DNA from: Oceanobacillus saliphilus
GTDB taxonomy: Bacteria; Bacillota; Bacilli; Bacillales; Amphibacillaceae
Reading direction: 5' to 3'
DNA length: 64,000 bases
NCBI RefSeq assembly: GCF_023522835.1
Contig: NZ_JALCZU010000013.1
Location: 1 to 64,000 of the forward strand
Of this stretch, positions 52,847-61,478 are shown piece by piece. The notes beneath the pieces were generated by a model that saw only the letters and a program-made list of their open reading frames with translations, had not been told where the DNA came from and did no database searches. Position numbers and translations under genes: made by a program. How positions within the stretch are numbered: the first letter of the stretch is position 1; each line of letters starts with the position of its first letter.

Positions 52847-53193
52847 GTAATTGCACCTCTTTTTTTTACTAGTGGAAAAATGAATTCCGCTTCTGCTTTT
52901 CTTATTATACGTTGTCTGGATGGAAAAAGCGATGAATCGTTGGTATGGATATGGAATTACATAGAATTTAGCTGTATGAAGAGAACCATATCATAAGTAT
53001 GTGCAATTTTTTTAAGTTAAGTATCGAAAGTTAGGATGCTGAATAGTTAAGTCGAGTAAACCGGGATGCATGAAAAGTTAGATCTGTACAACCATTTCAT
53101 CATTGAAACGGTTTTCATCTTGCCCTGTGACAGCTAGTTTTTGAATCGTTTTTCCTTTCGTATATCTTGTTTTTCGATAATTTCAATCTTTTG
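52847..53193. other. 347-bp gap with a minus-strand coding-like relic
   Basis: The first half holds the HEAT gene promoter region. 53078-53183 on the minus strand reads RKTRYTKGKTIQKLAVTGQD, then ENRFNDEMVVQI and a stop, with a stop also upstream; it is an unrecognised gene relic directly after the AI-2E-type gene. Confidence 0.3.
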
Positions 53194-54306
53194 TCAGGAA
53201 TGTCCTTTGATGTAGCGCCATACGCCGTCAAAAACCCGTGCTTCATATAGCGAGATGAGCAGTACAAGTAATATTGGTCCAATTGCAAGCCCAATTATTC
53301 CAAACCACTGCAATCCTACGAAAAGGGAAATAAGAATTGCTAAAGGATTTAATTTTAATGTGGTTGACAGTATCTTTGGTTCTGCAAATTGGCGAACGGT
53401 AACCGTACAAGCATAAAGGATAAATAACCCAACTCCAAGAAAGACATCTCCTGTGAAAATGCAATAAATTGCCCAAGGTATTAGAGCGAGACCTGGGCCA
53501 ACATATGGAATGAGTTCGAGCATTCCAAGGATAAATGCAATGGTCAGAGCGTAATCAACTCTTAAAATAAGCAATCCAATAAGACTAATAGCAGCCGTTA
53601 AGCCCATTAGAATAATTTGTGATTTCAGGAATCCGAAAATCTTGACCTTTAAATCTCGAATCACATCCATGGTGTGTGTCTGGATAAAGGATGGTAGTTT
53701 TTTATGATACAGAGCAGTGTATTTTTCCCAGTCTTTACTTATAAAATAGATTGCTAGAATCGTAAAAATGATAACAGAAAAGGTGATCGGCAGTGCACTA
53801 ATAAAAGAGGATAGTCCATTGGCAATTCCTTGTCCGATGTTTCCAAGTAAGGAAGCAATGTTGGTTCCAAGTAACTGAATGCCTTCTTGTAGTGCTTGCT
53901 GCTGAGAGGACTCTAAATTATCCATTAATCCAATTCCTTGATTCCATAGTGGTAAAACAAAATCATTAACGTATTGCTGGATTCCGGCAGATATTGTCTC
54001 AATTTGTGCTGGTACATGTTCAGACAAATAACGTATTCCTTGAATCATTTTTATAACGATGTATGTAACAGCCCCGCCGACGATACCAAAAAGGAGAAGG
54101 AGACTGGCTAGAACGGCAAGCGGCCTAGGAAATCGAACATATTTTTCAAGTAAATGGACCATGGGATTTATAAGTAATGCAAAAAGAGCTGCGATAAGAA
54201 ATGGGTATGTGATTCTTAACAATTGAAAAATGATAAATACTCCAATCGCAGTCAGAAAAAGGACGATTACGATTCGAAAGAAAAGCTGGATGGTTGGCTG
54301 GTTCAC
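53194..54306 (-). CDS. AI-2E family (YtvI/PerM-like) membrane transporter
   Basis: A 370-residue integral membrane protein of the AI-2 exporter/PerM superfamily with eight or so helices. Signatures are YPFLIAALFALLINPMVHLL near the N terminus, the large extracytoplasmic loop (about 90-150), LELIPYVGPGLALIP and a C-terminal LAIGPILLVLLISLYEA. Bacillus YtvI is a sporulation-associated member. GTG 54306 (8 nt after AGGAG) is preferred over GTG 54315, which is too close. Substrate unknown. Confidence 0.85.
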   Translation of the reverse strand: MNQPTIQLFFRIVIVLFLTAIGVFIIFQLLRITYPFLIAALFALLINPMVHLLEKYVRFPRPLAVLASLLLLFGIVGGAVTYIVIKMIQGIRYLSEHVPAQIETISAGIQQYVNDFVLPLWNQGIGLMDNLESSQQQALQEGIQLLGTNIASLLGNIGQGIANGLSSFISALPITFSVIIFTILAIYFISKDWEKYTALYHKKLPSFIQTHTMDVIRDLKVKIFGFLKSQIILMGLTAAISLIGLLILRVDYALTIAFILGMLELIPYVGPGLALIPWAIYCIFTGDVFLGVGLFILYACTVTVRQFAEPKILSTTLKLNPLAILISLFVGLQWFGIIGLAIGPILLVLLISLYEARVFDGVWRYIKGHS

Positions 54307-54446
54307 AAAAGGCACTCCTCTTCATTTCCAATACAATAAATACAAGTATAAATTAAGTTTAGACAAGAAGATAGAAAACGGCAAGTAGAAAAGCGTGAAT
54401 CACATCGGTGTTTCTGTGGTTCATAGTCTTGAAGAGAGTGGGAGAA

Positions 54447-54497
54447 ACAAGTGCCAGTCCCCCAACGCATGAGCAGTGGGGAACAGGAACTGTTTTT
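54447..54497. repeat. Palindromic repeat, copy k
   Basis: AAGTGCCAGTCCCCCAACGC left, GCAGTGGGGAACAGGAACTG right, with a shortened centre (ATGA). It sits just 3' of the MazG-like gene. Confidence 0.85.
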
Positions 54498-54504
54498 TAA
54501 TTAT

Positions 54505-54831
54505 CTAATCTTCAACCTCAATTAGAAAGACTTTCTTCTCATAGCTGCCACGTTTCTCAGCTTTTTCAGATCGAATTTTTTCCAGTTCTTTCATGGAGGA
54601 TCCATGGACATCCTTCACGAGCATATAGATGATTTCTAATAGGTCAGCCAGTTCTTCTAATGCATTTTCCTTCGTTGCTACTTGCTGGTATTCTTCCACT
54701 TCTTCCAGTAGTTTTTTCTTCAGCTCCAAAATATAACGGTCCTGATTCAGTGTCTCCGTTTTGCAATCTTTACCGGATTTTTCGATGATTTCCGGGATAC
54801 GGTCACGTACGAGTTTATGATAGGTTGGCAT
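54505..54831 (-). CDS. MazG-like nucleotide pyrophosphohydrolase
   Basis: A 108-residue all-alpha NTP pyrophosphatase-like protein. YHKLVRDRIPEIIEKSGK and LLEEVEEYQQVATKENALEE, followed by LADLLEII, give the EExxE...ExxD metal pattern of the MazG/phosphoribosyl-ATP pyrophosphohydrolase-like group. ATG 54831 follows AAGGAGTG; the longer frame to 54921 has no ribosome binding site. It likely clears non-canonical nucleotides; substrate unknown. Confidence 0.85.
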   Translation of the reverse strand: MPTYHKLVRDRIPEIIEKSGKDCKTETLNQDRYILELKKKLLEEVEEYQQVATKENALEELADLLEIIYMLVKDVHGSSMKELEKIRSEKAEKRGSYEKKVFLIEVED

Positions 54832-55252
54832 AGGAACACTCCTTTGTTGATAGTATACTGTTTCACTTTTGTCATTAAAATAAACATCATAACGAAATGA
54901 AGAAAAAGATTTTTCCGCCATTTACTTTTACAGAAAAGATTAAAAGGGTGTTGTCTGGTAAGTGAATAAGAAGTACTATATAAATAGGATAATCTTGGAA
55001 AGAAGGGGATATTCGGGACTGTTAAGAAATAAGATAATATATAAACGAGTTCTGCACGCTCAAGAAAATTCAACCCGAGCATTGAAGTTGGTTTTCAAAT
55101 ACCTTGTAAAGTGGAAATAATGAAAAGTTAAAAAGAAATTTAGATTTTTTGATTTAAACCTTATGTAAATATATCTTAACGTTTTCTTAAGTAAACGTTA
55201 AGGATTCTTTAGTATAATAAATTTAAAATTTTCTTTAAAATGGGGGAATAGA
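54832..55252. other. Intergenic region with a perfect inverted repeat before the GT4 gene
   Basis: The arms CTTAACGTTT (55175-55184) and AAACGTTAAG (55193-55202), separated by TCTTAAGT, form a perfect palindrome-like operator just upstream of a TATAAT at 55213-55218. It overlaps the expected -35 area. The rest of the 421 bp is AT-rich with no gene. Confidence 0.55.
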
Positions 55253-56428
55253 ATGAAGATTCTAATTACAACGGAATGTTATTCACCAGTAATTAATGGG
55301 GTAGTAACGTCTGTTGTGAGTTTACATCAAGAATTAATTAATCTTGGACATGAGGTACGAATACTAACATTATCAGGAAAGTTACGTTCGTTTGAGAAAG
55401 CTGGTGTAACGTATATCAGATCGGTTGGAATTGATAAGATTTATCCAGGTGCAAGAGTAGCATTAAAGACAGAAAATGTATACCTCAAAGCTTTAATGGA
55501 ATGGGAGCCGGACATTATCCATTCACAGAGTGAATTTAGTACCTTTCAAATGGCTAAGCATCTAGCGAAAAAAAGTAACATTCCTATTGTACATACGTAT
55601 CACACCATATATGAGGATTATACGCATTATTTCTCACCTAATAAAAAATGGGGCAAGGCAATGGCAGCACGGTTTTCTAAATCCATTTTAAAGCATACCG
55701 AGCGTGTAATCGCCCCTACAGACAAAGTACAGTGTTTGTTGGAAGGTTACGGTGTAAATCAACAGATTCATGTGGTGCCTACTGGAATAAATTTGGACTT
55801 ATATGTAAAAGAAGTAGAAAATACGAACCAGCAAAAACTGCGAGACGGGCTCGGTATCCCTGCTCATCACAACGTGCTTATAGCTGTGGGGAGATTGGCA
55901 AAGGAAAAAAATCTGGAAGAAATCATATTGTTTCTATCAAGATTACAGAGAAGCAAGTTTACCTTGTTAATTGTTGGGGATGGCCCACATCGTAGTTTTC
56001 TGGAAAAGTATGTTTTTGAATTAGGCCTTTCGGATGAAGTGATTTTTACAGGGATGGTTCTTCCTGAAGAACTATCTAAGTTTTACCAATTAGGAGATAT
56101 CTTTGTTAGTGCTTCCAACAGTGAAACCCAGGGATTAACGTATTTAGAAGCAATGGCAAATGGAACTCCTGCACTTTGTCGAAAGGACCCTTGTTTGGAA
56201 AAGGTAATTGTGGATGGGGTTAACGGGTGGCAGTTTGCTTCATACGAAGAGTTTGTTAAAGGATTGGAATTGTTATTAGAGTACAGGGATCGTATCAGTC
56301 AACATGCTAGATTAGATATCATTTCTAATTATTCTTCTACTGCTTTCGTTAAAAAGGTAGAAGAGATTTATCGAAATGCGATTCAAGCGTATAATGAGAA
56401 AGAGAAAGAACTACTTCCTTCTTCGTAA
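55253..56428 (+). CDS. GT4-family glycosyltransferase
   Basis: A 391-residue GT-B glycosyltransferase. The acceptor half has TTECYSPVINGVVTSVVSLH and the GHEV pattern. The nucleotide-sugar half has VVPTGINLDLY, AVGRLAKEKNLEEII, GDGPHR and the EX7E motif in SASNSETQGLTYLEAMANGT. It resembles diacylglycerol glucosyltransferases and mannosyltransferases (MgdA/PimB-like), so a membrane glycolipid is a reasonable product but unproven. ATG after ATGGGGGA. Confidence 0.85.
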   Translation: MKILITTECYSPVINGVVTSVVSLHQELINLGHEVRILTLSGKLRSFEKAGVTYIRSVGIDKIYPGARVALKTENVYLKALMEWEPDIIHSQSEFSTFQMAKHLAKKSNIPIVHTYHTIYEDYTHYFSPNKKWGKAMAARFSKSILKHTERVIAPTDKVQCLLEGYGVNQQIHVVPTGINLDLYVKEVENTNQQKLRDGLGIPAHHNVLIAVGRLAKEKNLEEIILFLSRLQRSKFTLLIVGDGPHRSFLEKYVFELGLSDEVIFTGMVLPEELSKFYQLGDIFVSASNSETQGLTYLEAMANGTPALCRKDPCLEKVIVDGVNGWQFASYEEFVKGLELLLEYRDRISQHARLDIISNYSSTAFVKKVEEIYRNAIQAYNEKEKELLPSS

Positions 56429-56866
56429 AGGAAAAATAACCAAAAAACGATGGTAACCCATACAGCACCAATGTATAAGGAATTCATTTATTATTATTAT
56501 TTTATATGGTTGCATGTTTAATTCGTACAAGGGACGTAATATTCCTGATTTCCATGTGAAGATTGTCAAACTAGTAGAAGGAAACATCCAGAACGAAAAT
56601 GGATTTCGTCTTGTTGTTGGTTGCATTGATACTTTTAGATGTAACTCAAATTATAATTATTCATACCAGTAGTTCCACCTCTTCTATTCGTATAGCATTG
56701 CAGCAGGTGGATTTTCTATATATGAACGAATTTGATTCTATTTATTAATTCAAAAGGGGACGTGGGGCACAGCAAATCAGCCCCGATGTCCCTTTTTTAA
56801 ATTGTATGCATTGTATATAAATGATATAATTTAATAATTATAATGTTATCGAAAGGGCTGATTATT
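56429..56866. other. Intergenic region with a terminator
   Basis: 56757-56792: GGGACGTGGGGC and GCCCCGATGTCCC pair, followed by TTTTTT. Upstream of it no gene is recognised (a minus-strand frame at 56411-56626 looks non-coding). A TATAAT at about 56824-56829 precedes the antitoxin. Confidence 0.55.
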
Positions 56867-57142
56867 TTGGAAATTAAGCCATCAACAACGATACGGAAGG
56901 ATTACAACGGTTTTTCAAAATATTGTCATGAAATTGATGAGCCGGTTATACTTACTCGTAATGGTGAAGCTGATTTGGTTGTTATGAGCCACGAGACATA
57001 TCGCCGTAAGGAAGCACGCATAAAATTGCAATCTAAGCTTCTTGTTGCAGAAAAACAAATAGCTGAAGGTTCACAGTTGCTTGACGATGAAGAAGTTATC
57101 GGAAAAATGCGGAGAAAAATAAATGCCTCAAAAGAAGATTAA
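56867..57142 (+). CDS. Phd/YefM-type antitoxin
   Basis: A 91-residue antitoxin. The N-terminal Phd/YefM DNA-binding fold reads KPSTTIRKDYNGFSKYCHEI, then EPVILTRNGEADLVVMSHET. The C-terminal helical tail (about 55-90) normally masks the toxin. TTG 56867 is used, with AAAGGGC 8-10 nt upstream; an ATG 24 nt earlier has no ribosome binding site. It overlaps the start of a ParE-like toxin frame, the usual coupling, but that toxin is truncated. Confidence 0.82.
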   Translation: MEIKPSTTIRKDYNGFSKYCHEIDEPVILTRNGEADLVVMSHETYRRKEARIKLQSKLLVAEKQIAEGSQLLDDEEVIGKMRRKINASKED

Positions 57143-57278
57143 ATATGCACCTGTTGCAATAGATGATATGGATGAAATTTTTTCGTGTATATCCAGTGAT
57201 TTAAGTGCCTGTCCACCATCGCTTTATCACATTAATGTAGTGGGGACAGACACATTTGCCAAATGCCATTCCATATGA
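57123..57278 (+). pseudogene. ParE/RelE-type toxin truncated by a palindromic repeat
   Basis: The ATG at 57123 overlaps the antitoxin by 20 bp. Residues 1-26 (MPQKKIKYAPVAIDDMDEIF, then SCISSD) match the N terminus of ParE toxins. From residue 27 on the frame is encoded by repeat copy l (LSACPPSLYHINVVGTDTFA), ending at TGA 57276-57278. A real ParE needs about 95 residues, so the toxin is inactive. Confidence 0.8.
57201..57255. repeat. Palindromic repeat, copy l, inside the toxin gene
   Basis: TTAAGTGCCTGTCCACCATC left, CATTAATGTAG centre, TGGGGACAGACACA right. The centre resembles that of the long repeats (ATCACATTAGAGT). Confidence 0.9.
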
Positions 57279-57327
57279 AAACATTCTACATTATAGTAGA
57301 CATATCCTACTAGCTACACTTAAATCA

Positions 57328-58824
57328 CTAATCTAAATTAATCCAAACACTCTTCGTTTCTGTATACATATCAATCGATTCTGAACCATGTTCCCTTCCT
57401 AGCCCACTTTGCTTGTAACCACCAAAAGGTGAAGCTGGATCCAGGAGGTTATACGTATTTACCCAAACGTTACCAGTTCGTAAACCATGTGCTACCCGAT
57501 GCGCTTTGCTGACATCTGTTGTATTTACGCCACCGCCTAAGCCGTACTCCGTTTGGTTAGCTAGTTTAATCACTTCATCGATATCCTCAAATGGAATACC
57601 TGAAATAACTGGACCAAAGATTTCTTCTTGAGCAATACGCATGTTATTATTTACATTTGCAATCACAGTTGGTTTGACGTAGTACCCACCTTCTAAATCA
57701 CGCTCTGAAGTATTACCGCCAATTAATACTTCAGCACCTTCTTGTTGACCAATGTCTACATAATTTAAGACGCTATCTTTTTGTTGTGCAGATATAAGTG
57801 GTCCAAGGTTAGTAGCTTGGTCAAAACCATCACCAAGCTTGAAGTTCTTCGTATAATCTGCTAAATCACTCATGAAGTTATCATAAATCTTCTTTTCAAC
57901 AAATAATCGTGATCCAGCAACGCAAGCTTGTCCTGAATTCGTGAAAATCCCCGTGGCAGCATTAGCTATTGCTTGATCATAATTTGCATCAGCAAATACA
58001 ATATGTGCAGATTTACCACCTAATTCAAGTGAGACCTTCTTCACATTTATAGAACTAGATCGCATAATTTGTCTGCCAACTTCTGTGGAGCCAGTGAAAG
58101 CAATTTTATCAACATCTGGATGTTCGGTTAATGCCGTTCCAGCAATGGATCCAGAACCAGTTACGATATTAACAACCCCGTCAGGGAATCCAGCTTCCTG
58201 AACAAGTTCACCAAGGCGTAATGCAACTAATGGGGTAAGTGATGCAGGCTTTAATACGACGGTATTCCCTGTTGCTAAAGGAGCGGATAATTTCCAAACT
58301 GCCATTAAAAACGGACCATTCCACGGGATAATTTGCCCACATACACCTATTGCTTCTTTTCTAGTGTAATTGAAAATGTCCCCAGGAATAGAAACAGGTA
58401 TTGTTTGACCAGTGACTTTCGTTGCCCATCCAGCATAATAACGAAAATCATCTGCAGCGGCTGTTGGATAATATTTCGTGACATTGACAGGTGCACCATT
58501 ATCAAGTGTTTCTAAGTGAGCTAATTCTTCTCCGTTTTCTTCAACGAGATCAGCTAATTTTAATAGAAGCTTTGCTCGTTCATTTGGCTTCATCATCCTC
58601 CATGGTCCATCATCAAATGCTTTACGTGCAGCTGCAACTGCAAGGTTAATATCTTCTACACCGCCATTTGGAACTGTTGTAATAATTTCTCCTGTTGCGG
58701 GGTTCCTCGTTTCAATAGTTTCATTAGTAACAGATTCCACCCATCGGCCATTTATCAGCATTTTTTTAGGAGTGGAGATAAATTCAGCTGCTTTCCGGTT
58801 TAAAGAAATTAGTGTTGTTGACAT
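57328..58824 (-). CDS. NAD(P)-dependent aldehyde dehydrogenase
   Basis: 498 residues, class I/II ALDH fold. Motifs: IIPWNGPFLMAVWKLSAPLA, FTGSTEVGRQI, VSLELGGKSAHIVFAD (general base Glu) and FTNSGQACVAGSR (nucleophile Cys). It follows the SDR gene in the same orientation (74 bp), suggesting sequential alcohol-to-aldehyde-to-acid oxidation. The substrate is not identifiable; phenylacetaldehyde/betaine aldehyde-type enzymes are near relatives. ATG after AGAGGAGGAA. Confidence 0.88.
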   Translation of the reverse strand: MSTTLISLNRKAAEFISTPKKMLINGRWVESVTNETIETRNPATGEIITTVPNGGVEDINLAVAAARKAFDDGPWRMMKPNERAKLLLKLADLVEENGEELAHLETLDNGAPVNVTKYYPTAAADDFRYYAGWATKVTGQTIPVSIPGDIFNYTRKEAIGVCGQIIPWNGPFLMAVWKLSAPLATGNTVVLKPASLTPLVALRLGELVQEAGFPDGVVNIVTGSGSIAGTALTEHPDVDKIAFTGSTEVGRQIMRSSSINVKKVSLELGGKSAHIVFADANYDQAIANAATGIFTNSGQACVAGSRLFVEKKIYDNFMSDLADYTKNFKLGDGFDQATNLGPLISAQQKDSVLNYVDIGQQEGAEVLIGGNTSERDLEGGYYVKPTVIANVNNNMRIAQEEIFGPVISGIPFEDIDEVIKLANQTEYGLGGGVNTTDVSKAHRVAHGLRTGNVWVNTYNLLDPASPFGGYKQSGLGREHGSESIDMYTETKSVWINLD

Positions 58825-58898
58825 ATATTTCCTCCTCTTTTGTGAGTAAAGATGTTTAATAGAGAAGTCAGAGAGTATTAACGCTGACTTCTCCAGAA

Positions 58899-59741
58899 TT
58901 ATTTATTGCTAACGGCGTCAAATGAATACAGAACACTTGGTATAAACGCATAATCAACTTGTAAATCTACTCCACTGACATATGATGCTAGATCACTGTT
59001 TATAAAAATCAGTGAATTTGCAATGTCTTTTGGAGTCGCAGGTCTACCTACTTTAGATGTAAATCCTGTAGCGGATGCATCTTTATTTGCAATTGTATTA
59101 AAGTCTTTTGACATTGGAGTAGTGGTATTTCCAGGAGAAACTACATTTATTCGAATCTTCTTCTCGGAAAGATTAAATGCCCTTTGTTTCATCCAAAGAA
59201 TAACTGATTCCTTTGAGAAGACGTAGGATGGGTCTGCATCTGACTTTGGATATGCAGCAAGAAGTGCAGGTCCATTCTCATTAAACCAATCTTGTGCATC
59301 TTCAAAGCTAGGTTGTTGAACAAAAGGCAATAGATTGTCAATTTGTTTATCCCAAGCCATCCCAGCAGCTGAAGAAATGATTGCTATGGAACTATTTTCT
59401 GGCATACGCGGGATTATTGATTCAATTAAATGGACTCCACCAATAAAATTGATGGTAACAACGTCTAATGTGGTTAGTTTGCCAATTACACCTGCGACAC
59501 CAGCGATACTAAATATACTGTCAATTGTATTTGGTAGTTTGTTAACAGCACTATCAATGGATTCTTTGTCACCGAGGTTTATTTTGATATAGGATGCACC
59601 AGTATACTTTGGTTCATTAATATCAAGTGCATATACCTCTGCACCTTGTTCTAACAACAATTTGGCTGTTGCTTCACCCATACCTGAAGCAGCTCCAGTA
59701 ACCACAACTTTTTTGCCCTTGTAATTTAGTAAGTCAGTCAT
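58899..59741 (-). CDS. Short-chain dehydrogenase/reductase (coniferyl-alcohol-dehydrogenase-like)
   Basis: 280 residues. Classical SDR Rossmann motif VVVTGAASGMGEATAKLL (TGxxxGxG), SIAGVAG, catalytic Ser in IISSAAGMAWD, and Tyr/Lys in YVFSKESVILWMKQ. The insertion between the catalytic Ser and Tyr (NLLPFVQQPSFEDAQDWFNE) and the SPGNTTTPM loop resemble coniferyl alcohol/3-alpha-hydroxysteroid-type dehydrogenases. ATG after AAGGAGGAGG. Divergent from a TetR-type regulator that probably controls this gene pair. Confidence 0.85.
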   Translation of the reverse strand: MTDLLNYKGKKVVVTGAASGMGEATAKLLLEQGAEVYALDINEPKYTGASYIKINLGDKESIDSAVNKLPNTIDSIFSIAGVAGVIGKLTTLDVVTINFIGGVHLIESIIPRMPENSSIAIISSAAGMAWDKQIDNLLPFVQQPSFEDAQDWFNENGPALLAAYPKSDADPSYVFSKESVILWMKQRAFNLSEKKIRINVVSPGNTTTPMSKDFNTIANKDASATGFTSKVGRPATPKDIANSLIFINSDLASYVSGVDLQVDYAFIPSVLYSFDAVSNK

Positions 59742-59763
59742 TAAAAAATCCTCCTCCTTTTTT

Positions 59764-59777
59764 TGAATGCGTTTTCA
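59764..59777 (-). promoter_or_regulatory. cre-like site upstream of the SDR-ALDH operon
   Basis: Minus-strand TGAAAACGCATTCA matches the CcpA consensus at 13 of 14 positions. It is 23 bp upstream of the SDR start, so it would overlap the leader or promoter. Confidence 0.45.
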
Positions 59778-59922
59778 AATAACTAATGTAAAAGATGTCT
59801 AACAACTACAATTGAAGTATAATAGGTTAACAGATTAAAACGCAATTAGAAAAATATAACCATTTAACATATTCATTATATTCGCAAAACAAAAATAATT
59901 TAATGAACAATGGGGTGGTAAA

Positions 59923-60516
59923 ATGTTAAATAAAGAATTTTATCTTGATAAACGAATTGTTAGAACAAAAAAGCTATTAATGGAATCATTAATTTCTTTA
60001 TTACAGCAAAACAATTTCAATGATTTATCAATAACAGATATCACAACCAAAGCAAAAGTAAGCCGAGTGACTTTTTATAATCATTTTCAAGATAAAGAAA
60101 AGCTTTTAGATGAATTAATCAATAATGTTATTACTGATTTGATTTATTCTTATCAAAGCCCTTATAAAACATATAAAAGATTTACAATAAATGACGTTAC
60201 TCCAGTGACAGTCAAGTTGTTTGATCATGTATATCAAAATTCTAGTTTTTATTCTACAATTGTAAATTCAGATATTTTACCTGCCTTTCAAAAACGATTA
60301 ACTATGGAAATGAATAAACTTGCTTTACAAGATTATATTATACCTAACCCTAAAGTAAATAATGGAATTTATGCTAATTATCAAGCCTATGCTATAACGG
60401 GTATGATAATCGAATGGGTGAGGGGTGGCTTTAAATATTCCCCTAGTTATATGGCAGAACAGTTAATGGAAATCGTAAAGTTACCTGGAAATCAATCTTT
60501 GGTGAGAAAGAATTAA
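59923..60516 (+). CDS. TetR/AcrR-family regulator
   Basis: 197 residues. The N-terminal HTH reads KKLLMESLISLLQQNNFNDL, then SITDITTKAKVSRVTFYNHF, and QDKEKLL. The C-terminal ligand domain (about 80-190) is DhaS/YxaF-like (AYAITGMIIEWVRGGFKYSP). ATG after AATGGGGTGG. It is divergent from the SDR gene across 181 bp, the usual arrangement for a local repressor. Ligand unknown. Confidence 0.85.
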   Translation: MLNKEFYLDKRIVRTKKLLMESLISLLQQNNFNDLSITDITTKAKVSRVTFYNHFQDKEKLLDELINNVITDLIYSYQSPYKTYKRFTINDVTPVTVKLFDHVYQNSSFYSTIVNSDILPAFQKRLTMEMNKLALQDYIIPNPKVNNGIYANYQAYAITGMIIEWVRGGFKYSPSYMAEQLMEIVKLPGNQSLVRKN

Positions 60517-61046
60517 TTTTAAACGTAACACAAAATTGAAATACGTATTTTCATGAGCTATTTACAACATAGACACTCGTGCAACATTTCATAACTAATA
60601 ATCCAGATTCAGTGCCCTCCTTCAGTGATTCGTTGTCGGTTTCCTATACTGGAAAAGCTATCTGCGTTATAATTTAGTCGATCTTTTTTATCCAATTATC
60701 AGGATTCTTGATTAATAGCAGATCTCGATAAAAAAATATCTAGAATTATTTTCATGCATTCATTATAAACACGGATTTCTATATTTGTTTTCTGTCCCGT
60801 TATTTCCTATACCTATAGCAACTTGTTGACACTACTTTCACATCAAGCTTCTGTTGCTAAGTCTAGTTCATACCAAGTTGCCAAGAGTTCCATTTCAAAT
60901 CCAATCAACGTGATCTCTTTAATTAGTTGTAACCAGATATCGTTTGCATTACCGATAGTTATGGCTGTCTATTTAATTTTAAAGCATTTATATTTGTATT
61001 ACTTTGATTACTACTTCATAAAAGCATTGAAAACATAAAAATCGAT
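60517..61046. other. AT-rich gap with a minus-strand relic
   Basis: 60843-60968 on the minus strand reads TAITIGNANDIWLQLIKEIT, then LIGFEMELLATWYELDLATE, and stops, with a stop upstream as well; unrecognised. A plus-strand frame at 60823-61038 is Ser/Leu-rich and looks non-coding. No terminator for the TetR gene is evident. Confidence 0.3.
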
Positions 61047-61108
61047 TTGTAAATTCAACAGAATAGCAGTATACTTTGTATAACATATTCAAATATTTGA
61101 ATATGTTA
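61047..61108 (+). promoter_or_regulatory. arsR-sulP promoter with perfect 28-bp palindromic operator
   Basis: -35 TTGTAA (61047-61052), 17-bp spacer, -10 TATACT (61070-61075). Then 61081-61108 is an exact palindrome: TAACATATTCAAAT joined to its inverse ATTTGAATATGTTA. This fits an ArsR/SmtB dimer site; placed just downstream of -10, it would give autorepression of the operon. Confidence 0.85.
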
Positions 61109-61137
61109 TATTTTCGTTTAGTAGGGGGGAACGGTCG

Positions 61138-61476
61138 TTGTGGAATGATATGCAGCAATTTAAAGCTGATTTTTTTAAAGCGTTATCGCATCCTTTAAGA
61201 ATTCGAATTCTTGAGTTATTAGCAGAAGGTGAAAAAAGTGTAAATGAAATTCAACAGCTTCTTAACAGTGAAGGTTCAGCCGTGTCGCAACAATTAAGTG
61301 TCCTACGAAATAAAAATATTGTCATGGGAGTAAAAGAAGGCAAGAAAGTGATGTATTCACTTCGGGATCCAGCCATTAATCAATTACTTGTTGTAGCAAG
61401 AGAAATCTTTAACAACCATCTTATTGACACTTATTCCATGTTGGAAGAATTAGATATTCAGGAAAAGAAGGGGTAG
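61138..61476 (+). CDS. ArsR/SmtB-family regulator
   Basis: 112 residues with a winged helix: FFKALSHPLRIRILELLAEG, SVNEIQQLLNSEGSAVSQQL, SVLRNKNIVMGVKEGKKVMY. There are no cysteines and few histidines, so the classic metal-thiolate or persulfide switches (CadC, SqrR) are excluded; the signal is unknown. TTG start 9 nt after AGGGGGG; ATG 61150 is a second option. It is two bases upstream of the SulP gene, so it almost certainly regulates this transporter. Confidence 0.85.
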   Translation: MWNDMQQFKADFFKALSHPLRIRILELLAEGEKSVNEIQQLLNSEGSAVSQQLSVLRNKNIVMGVKEGKKVMYSLRDPAINQLLVVAREIFNNHLIDTYSMLEELDIQEKKG

Positions 61477-61478
61477 AC

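Noticed and set aside
56411-56626. Minus-strand 71-codon frame after the GT4 gene
   Set aside because: It overlaps the 3' end of the GT4 gene and has no ribosome binding site or recognisable protein character.
60823-61038. 71-codon Ser/Leu/Tyr-rich plus-strand frame
   Set aside because: No ribosome binding site; the opposite strand shows a better coding-like relic in part of it.
61138-61476. Arsenic or metal-responsive ArsR operon
   Set aside because: The regulator has no cysteines and few histidines, and the partner is a SulP transporter, not an arsenite or metal efflux protein.
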